Positions 56,064 through 64,000 of a stretch of DNA of 64,000 nucleotides are shown here, piece by piece. The notes under the pieces were generated by a model that was given only the letters and a program-made list of their open reading frames with translations, was not told the origin of the DNA and made no database searches. The first letter of the stretch is position 1. Each line of letters starts with the position of its first letter. A program made the position numbers and the translations under genes. This DNA is from Malania oleifera (Eukaryota > Streptophyta > Magnoliopsida > Santalales > Ximeniaceae): contig NC_080419.1 of assembly GCF_029873635.1 (NCBI RefSeq), positions 66,422,823-66,486,822 on the forward strand, written 5' to 3'.

Positions 56064-57957
56064 TGTGAATTTAGGTGTAATCCCAAGAGGGGGGGGGGGT
56101 GAATTGTGTATTTTAAAATCTAGGTCTCTTAAGTCCTAATTTTGAAAAATTACAATCACCCAACCACAGGCTACTTGACAATCAACTCAGTTTTTCTCAA
56201 CTTATCAATTTAATGTGTGACTTTATCAAACAAACAATATTAAGCAATTACTTAATAGACACAACAAAAAAGATAATTAAGCGCAATGGGAAATTAAAAG
56301 AATTAAGGGAAGAGAGATGCAAACATGATTTTTACGAGGTTCGGCCAACCCTGGCCTACGTCCTCACCTTGGGAAAACTACCCAAGGATTCCACTATACT
56401 GCTCCTTAACTTGGGACGAAGCTTCCCATTACAATCCGCTACTTACAAGAGTCATAGCTCTCTCCTAATCCGTTGCTTACAAGAGGTGTAGCTTCCTCCT
56501 CACGATTCACAAACCGAACTGTTAATACAATTAACAAATAAATATTCCTGAACACTTAAACACTTCTTAATAAGCTAATGAGTACAATCAGCCCTAAGCA
56601 CTCTCACAAGATATAATATGAAGTTCAAGAGCGAATATATTTTTCTCAATGATGTATGTAAACATATGATCTTTATATGAAAAATATATGTGTATGAGAT
56701 GCTTCAAAGATCTACACTTTATTTAATATCTCCCAAAAATAATTTTTTTAAAATATATGCTTTGGAAATTTGAGAGTTTGATTTCAAATAACCTTTTGCA
56801 AGAATAAAATATGAGATTCCTTTAATAATATCTTTGAATATCACACAAATCTAACTTCTTGCTTTCAAATATTTTATGCAAGAATAATAAACTATAAAAT
56901 CTTTGAATAAAAATATATACTTGAATATCACAAAGATTTATGTTTTAGAATACTTTTCCCAAAAGATTTTTCAAGAAAATATACATATATAGGAAAATAG
57001 GTTTCTTTCTCCCAAAAAGAATTTTGGATCAAACGAATAAGGAATAGATAACAGTTTAGCAATAAGATTGAATGCTCAATAAAAGACTTTACCAAACCTC
57101 AAGATCAAACCTGTTTTTCGTAAGATAGTATGAGTGTAAGCACTTGGATCTTGAAGATGACGTTAATGAATTGCCCAAATTTGATGTGAATGCTTTGGAA
57201 TGAAGGCAAAGTTAGCTAAAGCTATGCAAAAGTCTCTCTAACGTATTTCTTCTTGCTTCTTAGTGTTTCCTTAGGGTTTAGGGTTGGTTTAAATAAGTAT
57301 TCTCGGCCTTTGATCAATTTTTAACCGTTGGATCATCTAATTAAAAAAATTTTGACTGTTTCTGTGCTGAAGCATCATTCTGCGCCACGAACTCATCGAC
57401 GAGTGGATACATTTATCACCGAGTGTCCTTTATGCATTCGTCAATGAGACCAGGGGATTCATCAACAAGTGGCCTATCAAAGAAAATTAGGGTCTTGATA
57501 TTTTCTCATCGACGAGATGACTCACTAGTCGACGAGTGTACTACACTCGCTCGTCGTAGACTCCATGTGACTAGTTAATGAGTGCCCTCTTTTTCTGCCC
57601 TATGATCCTTCTAAAATGCAGATCCACCCTATGATAGATGCATATGAATATTTCATGAAAAACATGCATCCTAGGGTCAATCTATATGTCATTTTGAGTT
57701 TCGCATCATATCTTATGAGTTATATAAATACGATCAAACCTAATGTGAATTACAACTTAAAATCTGGATTGCCTCTATCCTTCTACTCTCCGACTTCCAT
57801 GGATTGAGTGGAAGGGTATGTACTCTGTGTTCCTTATTACTTCCATAGCGTACTTACCCTTTATGCATGCTAAGTTATGATCTTGTTCAACAGTTCACAG
57901 GTAAAATACAAAGTGATTTGTCATTATCAAAACAGGATTAGACTCATAGAGTGAACA
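56064..57957 (-). repeat. 5' LTR of Cop-E
   Basis: 1894 bp. U5 block with a run of ten G at about 56090-56099. The tRNA-like GGTTCGGCCAACC and CTACGTCCTCACCTTGGG blocks of this copia group lie at 56338-56372. The palindrome array lies at 57389-57590. The open frames 56213-56491 and 57616-57807 look accidental. Confidence 0.92.
57389..57590 (-). promoter_or_regulatory. Palindrome array in the Cop-E 5' LTR (CTCGTCGACGAG type)
   Basis: Copies include ACTCATCGACGAGTGG, CTCATCGACGAGATG, CTAGTCGACGAGTG, GCTCGTCGTAGAC and TTCGTCAATGAGAC. This is the same 12-bp core as in the Tekay LTRs although the two families are unrelated in protein and LTR ends. Confidence 0.7.
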
Positions 57958-57962
57958 CCACC

Positions 57963-58720
57963 CTTTTTATCACTGGATCCCACAGAATGAACCATTTCAC
58001 ACCATTCTGATACCCCATAAAGATGCACCATCTAGACTTTGCCTAAAACTTTGATCTCTCCTCTCCAGGAATGTGTGCATAGGTTGGACACACAAATACT
58101 CTCAAGCCGAAGTAGTCTACCTCATTACCTGTCCATACCTCCTCAGCAACTTTCCTATCTTGTGATGCCCTCGGTGATTGGTTAATCAAGAAATAACTCA
58201 TACTCACCGCCTCATCCCAGCAATTCATAGCAAGCCCAGCATTCAACCTGAGACACCAAGCCCTTTTAGCTAGGGTGTTGTTCATCCTTTACATCACACC
58301 ACTTTTTTGTGGTATCCGAAGTACGGTAAAATGTATCCTAATGTCATGCTACTCGTAATACTCTCTGAAACATGAGTTTGTGTACTCAGTGCCATTGTCT
58401 AACCTAAGGCACTTAATAATTCTCCTAGACTGGTTTTCCAGCTTAGCTTTCCATAATTTAAACTTGGCAAACGTCTCCAACTTGTGCCGCAGAAAGTACA
58501 CCCACACCTTTCGTGAGTAATCATCGATGAAACTCACAAAATACACAGGCCCCCTTTCGTAATGCCACTCTCACGAGCCCCAAACATTCGAGTGAATGTA
58601 GACAAGTGTTCCCTCTATTTTTTGTGTGGTTGTCATGAATTGAACCCTATTCTGCTTCCCAAGCATACAATATTTGCATAAATCTAGCTAATATGTTTTG
58701 ACCCTCTTCAAAAGATTTAT
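57963..58720 (-). pseudogene. Tork-1 pol, integrase
   Basis: Open parts 58349-58546 (YFVSFIDDYSRKVWVYFL with the first Asp, KCLRLDNGTEYTNSCFREYY with the second) and 58043-58285 (MNNTLAKRAWCLRLNAGL, FGLRVFVCPTYAHIPGEERSKF). The third acidic residue, the Glu of the G-V-x-E-R-M-N motif, is itself a TAA stop at 58289-58291. The reading continues into 58000 and across the Cop-E insertion to 48773. Confidence 0.87.
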
Positions 58721-59250
58721 CTTATGAAGCTCCTTCATTCCACACTCACCCATATGCCCTAACTACATATGCCATAAAACAGTATTGTCAGACTCAAACT
58801 CTATAGGTGCAGCTCCACCTACAACTATAGTACCCAATAATGTATAGATGTTCCTCAATACTCTCAGCCCCTTCATCACTGTCAGAACACCTTTGTTCAC
58901 CTTCATTACCCCACCTTCAGACTTGTAACTAAACCTGTTACAATCTAAGGTGCCTAACAAAATCAAATTCTTCCTTAACTCCGATATATGCCTAACATCA
59001 CATAACACCCTCACTACACCATCATACATCTTGATTCTAATATTCCCTATCCCAACAACTTTGCAGACAACATCGTTTCCCATAAGAACGGAACTAAAAC
59101 GCACCAATCTATACGTGGTGAACTAGTACTTGTTGTGCGTCATATGGTAAGAGCACGCTGAGTCTAAGATCCAAGAATCCGCGAACTTATCTGACCTAGA
59201 TGAAACCGAGAGCATATCATCATCACCACTCCCAGAGTCTCCTTCTTTCG
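58721..59250 (-). pseudogene. Tork-1 protease and GAG-pre-integrase
   Basis: Open part 58763-59107 has VRFSSVLMGNDVVCKVVGIG, KMYDGVVRVLCDVRHISELR, KNLILLGTLDCNRFSYKSEG and a final DNTVLWHM. The active site expected around 59140-59190 is partly readable as WILDSACSYHMT-like sequence with changes. It lies between gag and integrase, as expected for copia. Confidence 0.82.
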
Positions 59251-60002
59251 CTACATTCATTGTGTTTGTTGAACCTTATTTGTTTTCATCATTCCCATTC
59301 TCCCTTTCTAGACAATCGAGTTTTATGTGCCCCTTTCTCCCACGCTTAAAAAGCCACAAGTCGTTCCTCTTCCTAGAATTGGACCAAGCCCTATTGTTAC
59401 TCCCTTTTGCCACGAGCCCTTCACCTTGAGTATTTTCTTTGTTGACCTTCTTATTTTGATGGAAACTCAACAGGGCACACGTGATATCCTCCAAATCTAG
59501 AGTCTCTTTCCCCTATATTAGAGTCTTAACTATATTCTCATACGTAAGAGATGTAGGTAGGGAATTCAATAGCATCAACGCTTTGTCTTCGTCCTCAAAC
59601 TTCATATCAACCCACTTCAGATCGCTGATGATCTATATAAAATGTTGATGTGTTGATTCAGGTCTGAACCCTCTGCCATCTTAAGCTCATTGAGTCTTTG
59701 TTTAAGATACAACTTGTTTGATAAATACTTGGACATGTATTGACTCTCCAATTTCAGCTAAACTACTATGGGCGATTCCTCATCCATGACGTGATAAATC
59801 ACATCATCGGCTAGAAAAAGCCTAATAGTAGCCATAGCTTTCGCTTCCAATTCCTTCCAACTCGTGTCGTCTATACCTTGCGATTGTTTCCTGTATTGTG
59901 CCTTCACCATACCTTGCTACACCAACATGTCCTTAACCCTCCTCTGCCAAAGTCTAAAATTTCTCATTCCATCGAACTTACCAATATCAAACTTTGGGCC
60001 AT
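59251..60002 (-). pseudogene. Tork-1 gag
   Basis: The N-terminal part (about 59917-60000) has PKFDIGKFDGMRNFRLWQRR in the frame next to the ATG at 60002, so an indel or base change has uncoupled the start. The 59276-59494 part has MEDITCALLSFHQNK and a degenerate zinc knuckle with GRKGHIKLDC, lacking the first two Cys. Stops between. The product would be the capsid protein of a small Tork-type element. Confidence 0.8.
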
Positions 60003-60013
60003 TGCAACAAATA

Positions 60014-60025
60014 GCTCTAATACCA
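60014..60025 (-). other. Primer binding site of Tork-1
   Basis: Minus strand TGGTATTAGAGC, one difference from the initiator tRNA-Met complement, 2 bp from the LTR. Confidence 0.85.
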
Positions 60026-60027
60026 AT

Positions 60028-60612
60028 TGTTGATTCGAATGCATAGTAGAAACACAAAACTCGAATCGAAACAGGTAATGCAAGTAACCAACAATGAATA
60101 AATGAAACAAACAATCACAATGCGAATAAAGGAAAGCAATAAAATTAATGACATAAGACATTACATGGTTCTGCAATGTGCGTACGTCCATGGGAGCAAG
60201 CGGTTCATTTTCACTATCAGAATGTAAAAGCTTACATCAAGGGTCACAAATATAGTTTCATATCTAACCCTATGTGCACAGAAGACTTAGAATACATCTA
60301 AAAGACTTTTGTAGCAAATCCTAGAGGAAAAACCTCTGAATCTTATAATCTACTGATCTCCAAATTCAAAAATACGTAACATGCACCGAGCAAAACCATC
60401 GACGATTTCAAGCAAATCGTTGACGGTTAAATACCAATAGTTATTCCAATTGTAGACTGAAACCGTCGATGCTTTGACATCGAGAGCAAACCTTCACTCA
60501 TACTGTCAACCAAATAATTAACGGTTTGATCCTGTAACAAGCTTCCTATTTTTTGCATCATCATGCTTTCCCAGCACATGTGTTCCACTCAATATGAGCC
60601 ACATCTCTTATA
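60028..60612 (-). repeat. 5' LTR of Tork-1
   Basis: Plus strand TGTTGATTCG...TCTCTTATA. Followed by acttt, equal to the left flank of the element. Palindrome-like array at 60399-60530. Confidence 0.9.
60399..60530 (-). promoter_or_regulatory. Palindrome-like array in the Tork-1 5' LTR
   Basis: AAACCATCGACGATTT, AAATCGTTGACGGTT, GAAACCGTCGATGCTTT and ACTGTCAACC, the counterpart of 46683-46850. Confidence 0.55.
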
Positions 60613-60617
60613 ACTTT

Positions 60618-60985
60618 TGACCCTTGCGCCTCCTTATCCTCTTCCTTCCATTTTCCACTCTCCTTATCTCTATCTCTCTATTTATCTCTTTCTTGTTTCC
60701 CCTCCTTTCCTTTTCTAATTTATCTCCAATCATGTCCCTTATTTCTCCCTCTTTGTACGACTTCTATAAATTTATATCCTATTTGACCTTATCTTATAAG
60801 ACACTACATATTTGATAGGGCATCCTATATTTTTAAGGAGGCAATTTAAGTTCCCACACGACATCCACATTGAAAAATAAATAAATTCTCAATTCCTACT
60901 TTAGAAGCTATATATTGGAAATAATACTGATTGTGTAATCATATCATATCTACATGAATGTATCATAGGAACATCATGCCTAGTT
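60618..60985. other. Unassigned stretch right of Tork-1
   Basis: Pyrimidine-rich at 60640-60760 (CT and TTTCC runs). An open frame of 63 codons there is low complexity. No gene seen. Confidence 0.4.
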
Positions 60986-61500
60986 GTAATCCGACCATCA
61001 ATACATTGAAGAAATATGAGAGCATAATGGCTAGCTGTAGTCTTACCCTGATCTATATGAAGAGAATATGTTGGAGAAAACTAGAATGAAAAATGAATCC
61101 TAGTTAAGAAGTTACACAAAAAAAATATGTTTTAAATGAAACTTGTTGAGAAAAAATACATTTTTGTCATTCAAACAACTTAATTTGTTTGACCTGAAAT
61201 TTGGGGAACTCCATTCTTTAGGCGGAGGGAATATGTCAAAAAAGAGTGAACTCAAAAATGAGCCCTGATTGAGACGTTAGACACTAGAATAGGTTTAAAA
61301 AGAAACTTGTTTGAAAAAAAAACTTAAATTTTTATGGTTTGAAGAGCCTAAAATGACCAAACATGGTTCATTTGTATGAAATTCAAGGATACCATCCTCA
61401 AGGTAAAGAGGACATGATGGAAAAGATCATACTCAAAAATAAGTCATAGTTAAGAAGTTAGACACTAAAAAAAAGTTTTAAACTAATAGTTGTGAAAAGA
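60965..61500. repeat. Degenerate tandem repeat, units of about 165-180 bp
   Basis: The marker GTTAAGAAGTTA (or ATTGAGACGTTA) recurs at 61103, 61268 and 61449. Each time it is preceded by a sequence like CTCAAAAATGAGCCC and followed by A-rich sequence and GAAACTTGTT. Upstream (60965-61075) a block of about 57 bp around ATCATGCCTAGTTGTAATC is present twice. Units are strongly diverged. Confidence 0.65.
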
Positions 61501-61596
61501 AAAAAAAAAAAAAACCTTATTTTTCTATATGTTGGCCTTGCAAGGTTTAAAATCTTTTTATCTTGTTTTAATGCTAACAAACAAGTGGAATTTAAC

Positions 61597-62580
61597 ATAT
61601 TTGTGTGAGTAATGTTGTTTCAGGGCTCATATATGAGAAAGCAAGGTCAAAGTGCTTACAAGAATCAAATGAAGCTTAAATGAGTCAAAGCATGGATTTA
61701 AAGATGATATATGAAACCTTGAAGAATATGAGGACATGAATGATTTGTTGAAAGCCAAGGAATGTTAAAGTCAAAAGAGCCAAAGAAAAGCAAAGTGAGA
61801 AAGTTCAAAGAATATGAAAGCTTGAAGAAAAGATGAAAGCTTGAAGAAACAAAACAAAGACTCAAGAACCTAGAATAAGAAAAATTTTAGAAGTTTTCAT
61901 GTAAGTGCTTTAATGTTTAAAATATCATTTGAAATATTTTGAAGCTCTTAGGTTATCTTAGAACTAGATACTTTTTAAAATACTTGGAAAATATTTTTAT
62001 AAGGTCAAAAATTATTTTAAAAAGGTTAGAGTCATTTTTGGAATGAAAAGCATCAAAAAGAGTTTTTCCATTTGCTGTCAGTTTTTATATTTGTGTGAGT
62101 AGTGTTGTTTCAGGGCTCGTATATGAGAAAGCAAGGTCAAAGTACTCACAAGGATCAAATGAAGTTTAAATGAGTCAAAGCATGGATTTAAAGATGATAT
62201 ATGAAACCTTGAAGAATATGAGGACATGAATGATTTGTTGAAAGCCAAGGAATGTTAAAGTCAAAAGAGCCAAAAAAAAGCAAAGTGAGAAAGCTCAAAG
62301 AATATGAAAGCTTGAAGAAAAGATGGAAGCTTGAAGAAACCAAACATGAAGACTCCAGATTCTAAAATGAGAAAAGTTTTAGAAGTTTTCATGTAAGTGC
62401 TTTAATGTTTAAAATATCGTTTGAAATATTTTGAAACTCTTAGGTTAACTTAGACCTAGATACTTTTTAAAATACCTGGAAAATATTTTTATAAGGTCAA
62501 AAATTATTTTAAAAAAGTTAGAGTCATTTTTGGAATGAAAAGCATCAAAAAGAGTTTTTCCATTTGCTATCAGTTTTTAT
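61597..62580 (+). repeat. Tandem duplication of about 490 bp in the Cop-D U3
   Basis: Unit 1 at 61597-62086 and unit 2 at 62087-62580, both from ATATTTGTGTGAGT to CATTTGCTGTCAGTTTTT (CTATCAG in unit 2). By eye they are about 96% alike, so the duplication is recent compared with most events here. Confidence 0.92.
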
Positions 62581-62793
62581 ACAGCCGCATTGAGGTGAAT
62601 TTTTATCTATAAAAAACTCATTATTTTAAAATGTTGTCAACATAAAAGTTGTAGAATTTTCTCTTAGATTTTATTTGACACAAATAACATCTAATTTTGA
62701 GTTATACAAAAAAAGTTATGGCCAAAACATTGAAGCGGGGTCACTGTTGACAGAGAACAAGACAGAACAGGCAGAGAGTTGCAGTAGCAAGTT

Positions 62794-62945
62794 CAGACAA
62801 CTGAACTTGCAACTTTAGACGACTGAACCTACGACATCAGACATCTGAAATTTGATTTTAGACATCTGACCCTGTATCTAGCTCTATTTTAAAGGGATTA
62901 AAGGAACTTCAGTTGACTGAACTCGAACCTTCAGTCATCTGAACA
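62794..62945 (+). promoter_or_regulatory. Palindrome-like array in Cop-D (TTCAGTCGACTGAA type)
   Basis: Copies: GTTCAGACAACTGAAC, TTTAGACGACTGAACC, CATCAGACATCTGAAA, TTTTAGACATCTGACC, CTTCAGTTGACTGAAC and CTTCAGTCATCTGAAC. Ends about 125 bp upstream of the TATA box. Confidence 0.72.
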
Positions 62946-63070
62946 CTGTTCAACGGGAAAATTTTTAAATTCTAATATTTTAAAATATAGTCGTTTGAGC
63001 TTCAAACTTTCTAAAATTTTGTGAAACACTTAAAGGAAACTTTTATAACATGGAAACAAGTTTGAAAGCC

Positions 63071-63078
63071 TATAAATA
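63071..63078 (+). promoter_or_regulatory. TATA box of Cop-D
   Basis: TATAAATA in GCCTATAAATACATGG, nearly the same context as at 19859-19873 in the unrelated solo LTR. Confidence 0.65.
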
Positions 63079-64000
63079 CATGGTTTTTCAAATCAAAACT
63101 CATCCAAGAATTGAAAAATCTGCTTGTAAAGCTGAAAGCTCTCTTGTTCTTCCATAGCTCTCTTGTTCACTCATTGAAAAATTCTTTTGTTGAGAATTCT
63201 GAAGTGCTGATCCTTTTTTTCTCTGAGTTCCTACTACTAATCCTCTTCTAAGAAGGATATTGGTGAATTCAACACTTGAGCTTCATTGTATTTCATATTG
63301 ATATTTTACATTTAAAGAATATAGTGCTGAAATTGTACTAACTTGCTCTTTGAGAGAGTATACTTGTACGCAGATCTTATCTTGTGTTTCTTATAGTTCT
63401 TTGACGTTCCAAGGGTTGTTTGGATCATTGGCTAAGTAAGGGGACATTGCTTAGAGAGGTGGGCTCTAGCCTATGTAAGGAGTGACCGAACGAGGTAATA
63501 TCGTTTGGAGAAGGCGGGCTCTAGCCTTAACCAAGGAGTGTTGTAATCGGTATTGTTCCACCCGTCAACGGAACTAAACTAGTGAATCCTTTGGTCGTTG
63601 GCCAAAGGCAAGGACGTAGGCTGGGTATAAGCCAAACCTTATAAAAATCTCCGTCTCATTCTTTCTTTCCCTTACTCTTTATTTTCAGCATATTTAAATT
63701 GCGTGGATGGTTTAAATTTGAAAATCATATAAGCTACATATATTTGGAAATCAAACAAACTTAAGGTTTAATTTTGATTTGGGTTGCGGAAACCGAAAGG
63801 GAGTACATTGGTTACACCATATCTTGTGGAAACCTTACGGGAGTACGTTACTTGGTTAACATCCCAAAGATAAATTTACCAAGAGTTTATTTGAGTTCTA
63901 AATATTTGGAAAGAGTGATTTGATTCATCTATACAGGGTTTTACATTAGCAAACATAAATTCTCATTCACTACAAGGCTTGGTTCAAATTTGGCAATTAT

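Larger units (their letters stand above)
48774..57957 (-). mobile_element. Cop-E: complete Ty1/copia element (SIRE-like, no env-like ORF) nested in Tork-1
   Basis: 9184 bp inserted into the integrase-RT junction of Tork-1. LTRs 48774-50706 and 56064-57957 (TG...CA). The left flank ccaaa and right flank ccacc are probably one target duplication (ccacc) with two changes; removing the element restores a continuous Tork-1 reading VIKRVVI-NRNVVFN. LTRs look about 90% alike, so it is older than SIRE-1. Gag, protease, integrase, RT and RNase H present; no env-like ORF between RNase H and PPT. Confidence 0.92.
46325..60612 (-). mobile_element. Tork-1: complete small Ty1/copia element, split by Cop-E
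   Basis: Target duplication acttt at 46320-46324 and 60613-60617. LTRs of 606 bp (46325-46930) and 585 bp (60028-60612). On the minus strand both LTRs begin TA (TATTTGAG and TATAAGAG) and end CA, so termini are TA...CA. The net length after removing Cop-E is about 5.1 kb, normal for Tork-type copia elements. Gag, protease, integrase, RT and RNase H are all recognisable but heavily broken. Confidence 0.9.
61530..64000 (+). repeat. Cop-D: copia-type LTR, plus strand, running out of the window
   Basis: Starts TGTTGGCCTTGCAAGG, the same kind of start as the SIRE-1 LTR. Contains a palindrome array, a TATA box at 63071-63078, and the block GGCAAGGACGTAGGCTGGG/GCCAAACCTT near 63608-63642, which is the mirror of the block found in the minus-strand LTRs. 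The end of the LTR and any internal region lie outside the window. Left flank is ctata. Confidence 0.8.

Noticed and set aside
60624..60815. 63-codon frame rich in Leu, Ser and Phe
   Set aside because: Pyrimidine-rich low-complexity DNA; hydrophobic look is a result of T/C content.
1..64000. CRISPR array as explanation for the spaced palindromes
   Set aside because: Repeats are imperfect and only 10-16 bp, spacers are irregular, and the setting is eukaryotic LTRs.

Overview
This window looks like repeat-dense nuclear DNA of a flowering plant with a large, retrotransposon-rich genome. It is AT-rich, and I could find no host gene, tRNA gene, rRNA gene, CRISPR array or bacterial-type operon. 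Nearly all of it belongs to LTR retrotransposons of two superfamilies, Ty3/gypsy and Ty1/copia. Many are nested inside each other, and all are broken by stop codons, frameshifts or deletions. The species cannot be told from the sequence.

Layout. (1) 1-8592: Tekay-1, a minus-strand Ty3/gypsy chromovirus-type element (gag, protease, RT, RNase H, integrase with chromodomain-like tail); its 5' LTR is cut off at 8592. (2) 8593-10388: a complete copia-type LTR (Cop-A), fused directly to a truncated minus-strand copia gag with its 5' LTR (Cop-B, 10389-13448). Cop-B abuts a partial LTR (Cop-C, 13449-14748). (3) about 15187-17459: an LTR-like block of probable Tat/Ogre type, plus strand. (4) 17976-30874: Tekay-2, a full-length plus-strand relative of Tekay-1. 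Its 5' LTR contains a solo LTR of the Cop-A family (19004-20800, target duplication accat). Its 3' LTR contains a solo LTR of Athila-like appearance (27972-29753, target duplication attat). (5) 30875-31967 and 44500-45949: remnants of a Tat/Ogre-type element with a recognisable protease. (6) 31968-44494: SIRE-1, a complete minus-strand copia element of the Maximus/SIRE type with gag, pol and an env-like ORF, flanked by gatct. It is itself interrupted by a second Athila-like solo LTR (35447-37705, target duplication aaggg). (7) 46325-60612: Tork-1, a copia element of about 5.1 kb with TA...CA LTR ends and target duplication acttt. Its pol is split by another copia element, Cop-E (48774-57957). 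(8) 60990-61500: a short degenerate tandem array. (9) 61530 to the window end: a plus-strand copia LTR (Cop-D) with an internal tandem duplication of about 490 bp.

How the parts relate. Each element carries the usual order LTR - PBS - gag - PR - (IN, RT, RNase H in copia order, or RT, RNase H, IN in gypsy order) - PPT - LTR. Every recognised PBS matches the 3' end of initiator tRNA-Met, with 0 to 3 differences. In-frame stops are mostly those expected from C-to-T or G-to-A change (CAG to TAG, CAA to TAA, CGA to TGA, TGG to TGA), as expected for methylated, silenced repeats.

The most unusual signal is shared by families that are otherwise unrelated. Many LTRs here carry a 100-370 bp cluster of imperfect palindromes of about 10-14 bp, each family with its own palindrome, usually just upstream of the TATA-like box. 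In SIRE-1 the LTRs lack it, but a similar cluster lies inside the element just upstream of the env-like ORF.
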